This document shows, in pieces, positions 5,307 to 11,179 of a DNA stretch of 12,264 bases (within the stretch, counting starts at the first letter, position 1; each line of letters starts with the position of its first letter). This stretch comes from Kiritimatiellales bacterium (GTDB lineage: Bacteria; Verrucomicrobiota; Kiritimatiellia; Kiritimatiellales; Pontiellaceae): assembly GCA_030625905.1 (NCBI GenBank), contig DAOUQA010000050.1:1-12264 (forward strand), read 5' to 3'. The position numbers were made by a program, and so were the translations under genes. The notes below the pieces were generated by a model that saw only the letters and a list, made by a program, of their open reading frames with translations, was not told the origin of the DNA and searched no databases.

Positions 5307-6587
5307 TCAGTCCTTAAATTTATCGCGATAGGCCCAGAGGCCGAGTGCGGGATTGCTGATGTAGAAGATTTCTTCACCATCGGGCAACGTGTTGAAGCCG
5401 TCCTTGAGCATTTCGGGGTTGTAGCGTGCGGCCATTTCATCGTAGCTAACGGCATTGAAGCCGACTGAGCGGACTTCGTCGAGCGTCATGCTTGAGCCGG
5501 GGCAATAGGTAATGTTGAACCGGCCTTCCGACGAGCCATGAATCAGGTGTGCCGCCGCGCCTAGATTGTTGCGCAGTTCTTCATCCTCCTCCACCGCCTT
5601 GAGCGTGGCGGGCGTTCCGCAATAGCCAAACTTGCGGATTAGCTTGTCGATGATCGGGTCTTCGCCAAACTCCTTGAGCGCCGGTGCAAGCACGATCAGA
5701 TCGCCACCGTCGGCGATGGCCATGCGGGTGCGGTAGACGGACTTGTTGCCCAGCCACGTACTTTGGAATTCATGCGGATCGAGATAGACGACGACCTTCT
5801 TCGGCTCGCGGTCGAGCAGGTTGATATTCACCTTGCGCGCCAGTTTGCAGGCTTCGGTATAGCCCTGTTCATCATCGCTGGAAAAAAAGCCGCGCATGTG
5901 CATTTCACCGGAGTCATAATCCTGCTCCATTACCGTCAGGATGTAGGTAATCGGCAAATCGGCCAGAAAGGTTTCCGTGGCATAGTTGAAGAGCTTGCGC
6001 ACCGGGGTGTCGGTCTGTCCCAAGATGGTCTCCATGTTGCAGACTGCGCCGAGGAAGTGCGACTTGTTGATCATGTCCGATCCGCCGGCACCAACCACGA
6101 CATTCTTGGTGTAGTTGGCCATGCCGACCACCTCGTGCGGAACCACCTGCCCGACGGAAAGGATCAGGTCGTAGCCATCGAACAGCATTTTGTTGACTTC
6201 CACGCCGACGGTGTAGTCGACCTTTCCGCCGGACAGTTCAGAAAGCATTTCGCCTTCGATCACTCCTTTTTCAACCACCTCGTTGCGCCAGTCGTGCACC
6301 TTAAAGGCATCAAGCGGAATCGCGTCGCCGAACATCATACGCAACTGCGCTTCAGTCATTGGGTTGTGGGTGCCGAGCGTTGGAAGGATATCGACCCTTG
6401 CGCCTTCGGCCGCGAGCTTTTTATAGACCCTCTCCGTGATCGGCCCTGCCATTGAATTCAGGCGGGTGTGGTCGGGGGGCAGAATTAGAACGTTCTTCAG
6501 CGCCCCCGCCTTTTCAAGGCACTGGAAAACCAGCCCTTGAAGCTCATCGGGCTGGATCGAAATATTTTCTCCAAAACGGCTGATCAT
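5307..6587 (-). CDS. LarA-family nickel-pincer racemase/epimerase (DUF2088), probable sugar-acid epimerase
   Basis: A 426-residue LarA homologue. LarA enzymes racemise or epimerise alpha-hydroxy acids with a covalently bound nickel-pincer nucleotide. Compared with Lactobacillus LarA (recalled numbering), D72/R75 match Asp39/Arg42 in PPDHTR, H108 matches His74 in GTHNPMT, and H174, K184 and H200 match His151, Lys161 and His177 with identical spacing. Cofactor attachment and nickel binding therefore look intact. The PHEFQSTWLGNKSVYRTRMA region differs from lactate racemase, placing it in another clade. Characterised LarA homologues include a D-gluconate 2-epimerase, which fits this operon. I chose ATG 6587 because the next longer frame overlaps gnd by over 200 bp and the family starts here. 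It begins 7 bp after the gnd stop codon without a strong ribosome binding site, suggesting translational coupling. Family confident; substrate inferred. Confidence 0.85.
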   Translation of the reverse strand: MISRFGENISIQPDELQGLVFQCLEKAGALKNVLILPPDHTRLNSMAGPITERVYKKLAAEGARVDILPTLGTHNPMTEAQLRMMFGDAIPLDAFKVHDWRNEVVEKGVIEGEMLSELSGGKVDYTVGVEVNKMLFDGYDLILSVGQVVPHEVVGMANYTKNVVVGAGGSDMINKSHFLGAVCNMETILGQTDTPVRKLFNYATETFLADLPITYILTVMEQDYDSGEMHMRGFFSSDDEQGYTEACKLARKVNINLLDREPKKVVVYLDPHEFQSTWLGNKSVYRTRMAIADGGDLIVLAPALKEFGEDPIIDKLIRKFGYCGTPATLKAVEEDEELRNNLGAAAHLIHGSSEGRFNITYCPGSSMTLDEVRSVGFNAVSYDEMAARYNPEMLKDGFNTLPDGEEIFYISNPALGLWAYRDKFKD

Positions 6588-6594
6588 CTGTTTT

Positions 6595-8043
6595 TTAAAC
6601 AATATAGGTCGAAGCGGCGGTGTCGCTACCGCGCCCGGTCCAGTTGGTGTGGAAAAATTCGCCACGCGGTTTGTCCAAGCGCTCGTAGGTGTGCGCGCCG
6701 AAATAGTCGCGCTGCGCCTGGAGCAAGTTGGCCGGGAGGCGGGCGGATCGATAGCCGTCGTAGTAAGCCAGCGCCGCGCCGATAGCGGGCATTGGAATGC
6801 CGAGTTCAACCGACTTCATGATTACGCGGCGCCATGCGGCCTGTGCGGTTTCGATTGCCTCTTTAAAGAACGGATCGAGCAGCAAGTTTACCAGATTGGG
6901 ATTCGTGTCGAAGGCTTGTTTAATATTACCAAGGAACGCCGAACGAATGATACATCCGCCACGCCACATGAGAGCAATCTCGCCGCTATTAAGTTTCCAT
7001 CCATGCTCTTCAGCGGCGGCGCGCATGAGCTGGTAGCCCTGCGCGTAGGAGACGATCTTCGAGGCGTAGAGCGCCTGCTGGAGGTCGTCGAGTAGCGCGG
7101 CCTTGTCGCCCTCGAATTTCGAGGCGGGGCCGTTCAGAATCTTGGAGGCTTCGACGCGCTCGTCCTTGAGCGCAGAGAGGCAACGTGCGAATACCGCTTC
7201 GCCGATGAGCGTGAGCGGTTGGCCGAAATCGAGCGCAGCGACTGCCGTCCATTTACCCGTTCCCTTTTGTCCGGCGGTGTCAAGAATCTGGTCAATGACC
7301 GCCTCGCCGTCGTCGCCCTTATAGCCAAGAATATCGCGGGTGATTTCGATGAGGTAGGAGTCGAGCACGCCTTTGTTCCAGTCGGCCAGAGTTTGGTGCA
7401 TCTCCTCGTTGGACATGCCGAGGCCTTCCTTCATTATCTGGTAGGTTTCGCAGATCATCTGCATGTCGCCATACTCGATGCCATTGTGCACCATCTTGAC
7501 GAAATGACCCGCGCCGTTTTCGCCGACCCACTCGCAGCAGGGTTCGCCGGCTTCGGTGTGGGCGGATATTTTCTGAAAGATGGGTTTCACGGAGTTCCAA
7601 GCCTTGGAAGAACCGCCGGGCATGATGGACGGGCCGAGCAGCGCGCCTTCCTCGCCACCGGAGACGCCGGTGCCGATGTAGAGCAGACCTTTGCTTTCGA
7701 CATATTCAGTGCGGCGGATCGTGTCGGGATAGTGGCTGTTGCCACCGTCGATAATGATGTCGCCTTCTTCGAGGTGGGGGATGATCTGTTCGATGAACGC
7801 GTCCACCGGGGTGCCGGCCTTCACGAGCATCATTACCTTGCGCGGGCGTTCGAGGTTGGTGCACAGCTCTTCGATGCTGTGGCATCCGATAAAGTTTTTG
7901 CCTTTTCCTCGGCCTTCCATAAAGGCGTCGACTTTCGCCACCGTGCGGTTGAACACCGCTACCGTGAAGCCCTTACTTTCCATGTTGAGAACGAGGTTTT
8001 CGCCCATCACGGCCAATCCAATCAAACCAATATCTGCTTTCAT
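6595..8043 (-). CDS. gnd: 6-phosphogluconate dehydrogenase, decarboxylating
   Basis: A full-length (482-residue) cytosolic enzyme converting 6-phosphogluconate and NADP to ribulose-5-phosphate, CO2 and NADPH. The N-terminal Rossmann motif is GLAVMGENL (G9-x-A11-x-x-G14), and FNRT follows the second strand. DGGNSHYPDT (about 99-108) and GVSGGEEGA (126-134) bind substrate. Catalytic Lys183 and Glu190 are in GHFVKMVHNGIEYGD, the same numbers as in the sheep enzyme. GTGKWT near 260 and the C-terminal tail, with a GSDTAAST-type end reaching over the dimer partner, are also present. An AAGGA-rich ribosome binding site precedes ATG 8043. It is the fourth gene of the minus-strand operon, 39 bp after kdgK and 7 bp before the LarA-family gene. 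Its presence in a sugar-acid operon suggests that 6-phosphogluconate is made from the imported acid. Confidence 0.96.
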   Translation of the reverse strand: MKADIGLIGLAVMGENLVLNMESKGFTVAVFNRTVAKVDAFMEGRGKGKNFIGCHSIEELCTNLERPRKVMMLVKAGTPVDAFIEQIIPHLEEGDIIIDGGNSHYPDTIRRTEYVESKGLLYIGTGVSGGEEGALLGPSIMPGGSSKAWNSVKPIFQKISAHTEAGEPCCEWVGENGAGHFVKMVHNGIEYGDMQMICETYQIMKEGLGMSNEEMHQTLADWNKGVLDSYLIEITRDILGYKGDDGEAVIDQILDTAGQKGTGKWTAVAALDFGQPLTLIGEAVFARCLSALKDERVEASKILNGPASKFEGDKAALLDDLQQALYASKIVSYAQGYQLMRAAAEEHGWKLNSGEIALMWRGGCIIRSAFLGNIKQAFDTNPNLVNLLLDPFFKEAIETAQAAWRRVIMKSVELGIPMPAIGAALAYYDGYRSARLPANLLQAQRDYFGAHTYERLDKPRGEFFHTNWTGRGSDTAASTYIV

Positions 8044-8063
8044 ATTCCTTTTCCTTTCATTTA

Positions 8064-8081
8064 GGCGAGACGCATCTCGCC
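8064..8081 (-). promoter_or_regulatory. Intercistronic hairpin between kdgK and gnd
   Basis: GGCGAGA and TCTCGCC pair in a perfect 7-bp stem with a 4-nt loop, filling most of the 39-bp gap and ending about 20 bp before the gnd start codon. No U-run follows, so termination is unlikely. It could protect or set mRNA processing and so adjust gnd expression relative to the upstream kinase. Confidence 0.45.
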
Positions 8082-8082
8082 C

Positions 8083-9156
8083 TTACCGTTTAACTCTTGC
8101 GTTGCCATCCCATATGCTCCAGAGCTGGTCTTCGTCAGTGGGCTGGGCGTAATCGGTCAACATCGTTGCCGCAAGTGCTCCGCTGGCCCAGCCGAACCGG
8201 GCACACTTTTTGACCGCCCAGCCCTTGAGTATGCCGTAAAGCAACCCGCCAACAAAACCGTCACCGCCGCCGATGCGGTCAAGCACACCGATCTCGCGCG
8301 GCTTGATGATTTCCCACTCCTTGCCGTCGGTAACCAGTGCACCCCACATATGGCTGTTTGCCGACACCACTTCACGGAGCGTTGTTCCAAAATAGCTGGC
8401 ATTGGGATAGGCGGCCTGAACCCGGCCAATCATCTCCTTGAAGCTGTCGATTTTCTCGTCAAGCCCTTGGCCGCCGGACTCTGGCCCTTCTATGCCAAGG
8501 CAGAGCTGGAAGTCTTCCTCATTGCCGATGAGTATGTCGCTGAGCGAAGCGATTTCGGCAAACACCCGGGCAAGTTCTTTTTCCCTGCCCTTCCAAAAGC
8601 TGGCTCTGTGGTTAAGGTCGAAGGAGACAAGCGAGCCGTTTTCCTTGGCCACGCGGGCAACATCAAGACAGAACTTGCTGGTCTTGGGCGACAACGCCGC
8701 AATAAGCCCCGAAAGGTGCACAATCTGGGCGCCTTCCTTGGCAAAGATTCTATCAAGGTCGAAATCATCCGCGCTGAGCTCGCGCCCAACTTCGCCGGCC
8801 CGGTCGTTTTGAACCCTCGGCCCGCGACTGCCCCAACCGCTGTCGGCCATGTTGATCTGGTGGCGGTAGCCCCATGGGTTGTCCTGTTCAAACTCAGGCC
8901 CCTCGAAGTCCATCCGGCGGCTTCCGATATTATCCTTTATGAAGTGCGAGACGGGGCTGTCTTTGACAAATGCCGTTAGAACCTTGACCGGTAGGCCAAG
9001 ATACGAAGCAACACTGGCTACGTTGCTTTCCGCACTGGTTGCCTGCATTTTGAAGGTGTCGCTACAATGGAAGGGCTGCGAATCAACCGGAGTTAGCCGA
9101 ACCCCCATGCTGGTTGCGACAATCAGCGAATATTTTTTTGATACTGTTTCTGTCAT
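8083..9156 (-). CDS. kdgK: PfkB-family sugar kinase, 2-keto-3-deoxygluconate kinase-like
   Basis: A 357-residue ribokinase-fold kinase. The C-terminal signature is DRIGGGDGFVGGLLYGIL with catalytic base Asp299. Together with SFDLNHRASFW (178-188) and the ending NARVKR, this is the form seen in KDG kinases (KDG to KDPG). The N-terminal sugar-binding part is unusual: the GE of the first strand is replaced (ATSMGVRLTP), and the GGxEAN motif reads TSAESN near residues 40-45, so the conserved glycine contacting KDG is missing. Substrate may therefore differ, gluconate being one candidate given the neighbours. I chose ATG 9156 because TTAAGGA lies 4-5 nt upstream; a longer frame to 9276 would run through an inserted repeat and the neighbouring gene. 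Third gene of the operon, downstream of the GxxExxY cassette. Family sure, substrate not. Confidence 0.82.
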   Translation of the reverse strand: MTETVSKKYSLIVATSMGVRLTPVDSQPFHCSDTFKMQATSAESNVASVASYLGLPVKVLTAFVKDSPVSHFIKDNIGSRRMDFEGPEFEQDNPWGYRHQINMADSGWGSRGPRVQNDRAGEVGRELSADDFDLDRIFAKEGAQIVHLSGLIAALSPKTSKFCLDVARVAKENGSLVSFDLNHRASFWKGREKELARVFAEIASLSDILIGNEEDFQLCLGIEGPESGGQGLDEKIDSFKEMIGRVQAAYPNASYFGTTLREVVSANSHMWGALVTDGKEWEIIKPREIGVLDRIGGGDGFVGGLLYGILKGWAVKKCARFGWASGALAATMLTDYAQPTDEDQLWSIWDGNARVKR

Positions 9157-9172
9157 TTTTTCCTTAATTAAA

Positions 9173-9203
9173 TCACCCAACGAATGAATAAAATTTACGA
9201 ATG
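9173..9203 (-). repeat. Left, inverted copy of the 31-bp cassette repeat
   Basis: On the minus strand it begins CATTCGTAAATTTTATTC, followed by a second CATTCG and a TGGG-containing end. It differs from the right copies at five positions, all transitions. Read in gene direction, its first bases CATTCGTAA encode the last two residues and stop codon of the GxxExxY protein. Confidence 0.8.
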
Positions 9204-10040
9204 AGAATTTTGGAGAAGAACGCCTCTTAACGTCAGCCTTGATTTTCCGAAGTTGATCAAAACCCCGTAAGGACAAGCCGTTTGTTTCATGCCACTTTGC
9301 AACCGAGCCAATTCCGTGGCGGTGGTGTCCTTGAATGCTGTTGCGGAAATAAGGACATTTCTTCCAAAAAGAATGTAATCCAGCGAACGGGATTCAAAAG
9401 ACAAATCGTTGAACCTTGGAGCAACCTCGGGGATCTCCGGTTTCAGGTTTTGATATGCCAGTTCCCGAAAGAGAATCTTTTTGAACGAGTCTGCGCCGTA
9501 GCCAAGGCCTTGAAGTTCTAAAATGTTTTTGGCGGATTGGTGGGTTTCCTCAGCCTGTTCCGGCTGTTGCCGTTCAAAATCATTCCAAAACCCGGAAAAA
9601 GAAATTTTTCCTTCCTCGGGGGTATACGGCACCCGTTTGTAACAGAGCTTCTCCAACCCGAAGTTGATCAAAAGGCCAAGACCCTTTTCCCAGCGTTTTA
9701 GATAACTGATGATCTGGATGTAATGTGGCGACAGAAAATCGCTGCGGATATGTTTGAGTTCAAGAATAATTTTGTTTTCAACCAAGATATCAAGTTCGAA
9801 CTGATCCACAGGTTCGTCCCGATGGATTAGTTTTTCTCGAAGATGGCTTTCAGCCTTTATCCCCTTTTTTTTCAACACGCTCAGCATAGCCCTATGATAA
9901 TCCCACTCATTCCAGCCCGGCCCAAGCTCGTTGTGAACGTCAAAAGCCGCCCCGATTATCGCATACGACAATTCGGGATACCGTAGATCGGAATTATAGG
10001 TTTTCTTTTCCGACATCTCACATTCGCAAGTTTTATTCAT
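9195..10040 (-). CDS. GxxExxY protein (PD-(D/E)XK-like) with internal tandem duplication
   Basis: A 281-residue protein. The first half is a canonical GxxExxY domain, a small PD-(D/E)XK nuclease-like family of unknown role: YPELSYAIIGAAFDVHNELG, the naming motif GWNEWDY (Gly42, Glu45, Tyr48), then Asp84 in ELDIL and Glu94/Lys96 in LELK, and GLLINFG at 122-128. The second half repeats the fold without gaps: Asp221 in LDYIL lies 38 residues before GVLINFG (259-265), just as Asp84 lies 38 before GLLINFG. Glu94 and Lys96 correspond there to Ile231 and Ala233, so the second copy looks inactive. Usual family members have about 125 residues. The start is uncertain: ATG 10040 (GGGAG 11 nt upstream) or ATG 10016. 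It is bounded by inverted repeats and probably arrived as a cassette in the operon. Confidence 0.8.
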   Translation of the reverse strand: MNKTCECEMSEKKTYNSDLRYPELSYAIIGAAFDVHNELGPGWNEWDYHRAMLSVLKKKGIKAESHLREKLIHRDEPVDQFELDILVENKIILELKHIRSDFLSPHYIQIISYLKRWEKGLGLLINFGLEKLCYKRVPYTPEEGKISFSGFWNDFERQQPEQAEETHQSAKNILELQGLGYGADSFKKILFRELAYQNLKPEIPEVAPRFNDLSFESRSLDYILFGRNVLISATAFKDTTATELARLQSGMKQTACPYGVLINFGKSRLTLRGVLLQNSHS

Positions 10041-10051
10041 TCGCTGGGCAA
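10021..10051 (+). repeat. Inner right copy of the 31-bp cassette repeat
   Basis: It starts CATTCGCAAGTTTTATTC and ends CATTCGCTGGGCAA after overlap. Read on the minus strand it supplies the probable start codon (ATGAATAAAACTTGC) of the GxxExxY gene. Its second copy begins 46 bp to the right. Confidence 0.85.
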
Positions 10052-10066
10052 CTCCCACCACATTCC

Positions 10067-10097
10067 CATTCGTAAGTTTTATCCATTCGCTGGGCAA
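10067..10097 (+). repeat. Outer right copy of the 31-bp cassette repeat
   Basis: It differs from the inner copy at two positions (C/T at position 7 and T/C at position 17). In this copy the potential start codon is ATGGATAAA and is not followed by a long frame. It lies 13 bp from the stop codon of uxuB. Confidence 0.85.
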
Positions 10098-10110
10098 ACC
10101 CTATCTTTAA

Positions 10111-10926
10111 TCAGACTCCGGTGAACGCTGAAAAACCACCGTCGACGGGGATAACGGTGCCGGTAACAAATTTCGCTGCTTCCGAAATGAGGTAGTGGAT
10201 TGTGCCATATACTTCCTCCTGTTCACCAAAACGGCGAAATGGCGTTTTATTGATCACCTGCTGGCCGCGCTCGGTATAACTGCCGTCTTCATTGATCAGC
10301 AGCGCCCGATTCTGGTGGCTGACGAAAAAGCCGGGCGCCAGCGCATTGACGCGGATTCCGTCGCCATACTTGAGTGCCATCTCAGTCGCCATCCATTTGG
10401 TAAAGTTGTCGATCGCGGCCTTGGCGTTGGAGTAGCCCAGCACGCGGGTGAGGCATTGCCCAGCGGACATGGAGGAAAAATTGACCACACAGCCGAATCC
10501 CTGCGCCTTAAAGACCTTGGCGAAGGTCATGGTCGGCATGACGGTTCCCTTCAGGTTCAGATCCAGCACCTTGGAGTAGTCCCCCATTTTCAGGTCGAAC
10601 ACATCCTGGTCGGGGCCGATGGTTGCACCCGGCATGTTGCCCCCCGCGCCGTTGATCAGCACGTCGATGCGTCCAATGTCGGCCATGATTTTTTCATAGA
10701 CCGAATCGAGTGCGTTCTGATCAAGCACGTTGCAGGCATAACCGCAACACTTGTCCGAGATTTGCTTCGCCTCTGCGACCGTTTCATCCACCTTTTCCTG
10801 GAAGAGATCCAGGTAGATAACAAACGCGCCCTGCTCCTGCAGATACTTTGCTGTTCCGCCCGCCAGAACGCCTGCCGCGCCGGTCACCGCGACCACTTTA
10901 TCCGACAGATCAAATAGATTTTTCAT
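10111..10926 (-). CDS. uxuB: SDR-type D-mannonate oxidoreductase (fructuronate reductase)
   Basis: A 271-residue short-chain dehydrogenase that should interconvert D-fructuronate and D-mannonate with NAD(P)H in hexuronate catabolism. The cofactor motif is TGAAGVLAGG (15-24), NGAGG is at 92-96, and the catalytic residues are a serine of SSMS (about 151-154), Tyr165 and Lys169 in YSNAK. Long stretches such as VLGYSNAKAAIDNFTKWMAT, SHQNRALL, KTPFRRFG and the ending PVDGGFSAFTGV are what I know from the SDR-type mannonate oxidoreductases of Bacillus, Bacteroides and Thermotoga, which are unrelated to the E. coli UxuB fold. ATG 10926 is chosen for its ribosome binding site (AAAGGGGAAG) and family N-terminus; the longer frame to 10992 runs into the control region. 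It is the first gene of the minus-strand operon. Other SDR polyol or gluconate dehydrogenases are the main alternative. Confidence 0.85.
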   Translation of the reverse strand: MKNLFDLSDKVVAVTGAAGVLAGGTAKYLQEQGAFVIYLDLFQEKVDETVAEAKQISDKCCGYACNVLDQNALDSVYEKIMADIGRIDVLINGAGGNMPGATIGPDQDVFDLKMGDYSKVLDLNLKGTVMPTMTFAKVFKAQGFGCVVNFSSMSAGQCLTRVLGYSNAKAAIDNFTKWMATEMALKYGDGIRVNALAPGFFVSHQNRALLINEDGSYTERGQQVINKTPFRRFGEQEEVYGTIHYLISEAAKFVTGTVIPVDGGFSAFTGV

Positions 10927-11179
10927 TGTCTTCCCCTTTAAATATTTCGTCGAGAGCTCTCTCGCAACAAGGAAAGCCCATTGAAAGATCAATTCTCGGC
11001 GATATTCAGCGGCAGTGCAATCTTAATGTTCTTGATGTTCATTTTTACCGCCTATTAGCCCCCCACCACCGACAACCTATGATTTTCCTGAATAAACGGC
11101 GGAACTACAACCCTTTTCGGCTTTGCAATATCCGTCTGCCCCAGTACTATTCCGCGCTCATTTTAACAGAGGAAGAAAC
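10927..11179. promoter_or_regulatory. Divergent control region between uxuB operon and leuB, with dyad CGAGAG-CT-CTCTCG
   Basis: This 253-bp region must hold promoters in both directions. A 14-bp dyad at 10951-10964 (CGAGAG/CTCTCG with a 2-bp centre) lies 25 bp upstream of the uxuB start codon and just upstream of its ribosome binding site. On the minus strand it falls between a TTGTTG and an A+T-rich hexamer, a position typical for a repressor operator of a sugar operon. For leuB, TATGAT at 11078-11083 is a possible -10 box with a poor -35 box (TTAGCC, 17 bp away). No leucine-rich leader peptide or attenuator was found. Promoter calls are weak. Confidence 0.4.

Larger units (their letters stand above)
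9173..10097. mobile_element. Putative GxxExxY cassette bounded by inverted 31-bp repeats
   Basis: A 31-bp sequence occurs at 10021-10051 and 10067-10097 on the plus strand (29/31 identical) and, reversed, at 9173-9203 (26/31 identical to each). The copies surround one gene of the GxxExxY family and nothing else. The unit separates uxuB from kdgK, two genes expected to be adjacent in a sugar-acid operon. The left repeat ends just before the ribosome binding site of kdgK, and the right one ends 13 bp from the uxuB stop codon. No transposase and no convincing target-site duplication were seen, so if mobile it would need help in trans. The repeats are seen directly; mobility is inferred. Confidence 0.5.

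Noticed and set aside
5763..6455. Plus-strand frame of 230 codons opposite the LarA-family gene
   Set aside because: Antisense shadow; the minus-strand protein has intact active-site motifs.
7219..8064. Plus-strand frame of 281 codons opposite gnd
   Set aside because: Exact antisense of gnd codons, no family match; gnd is unambiguous.
9157..9276. 40-residue N-terminal extension of the kinase from an upstream ATG
   Set aside because: It would read through the inverted repeat and the end of the GxxExxY gene; ATG 9156 has a proper ribosome binding site and family start.
9160..10112. Target-site duplication at the borders of the GxxExxY cassette
   Set aside because: TTAAT occurs on both sides but at different distances from the repeat ends, so it does not behave as a duplication.
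10195..10917. Plus-strand frame of 240 codons opposite uxuB
   Set aside because: Antisense shadow of a well-conserved SDR gene.
10989..11042. Minus-strand 17-codon ORF (MNIKNIKIALPLNIAEN) in the divergent control region, as leader peptide
   Set aside because: No clear ribosome binding site, no attenuator structure, and no link to leucine or sugar-acid codons.
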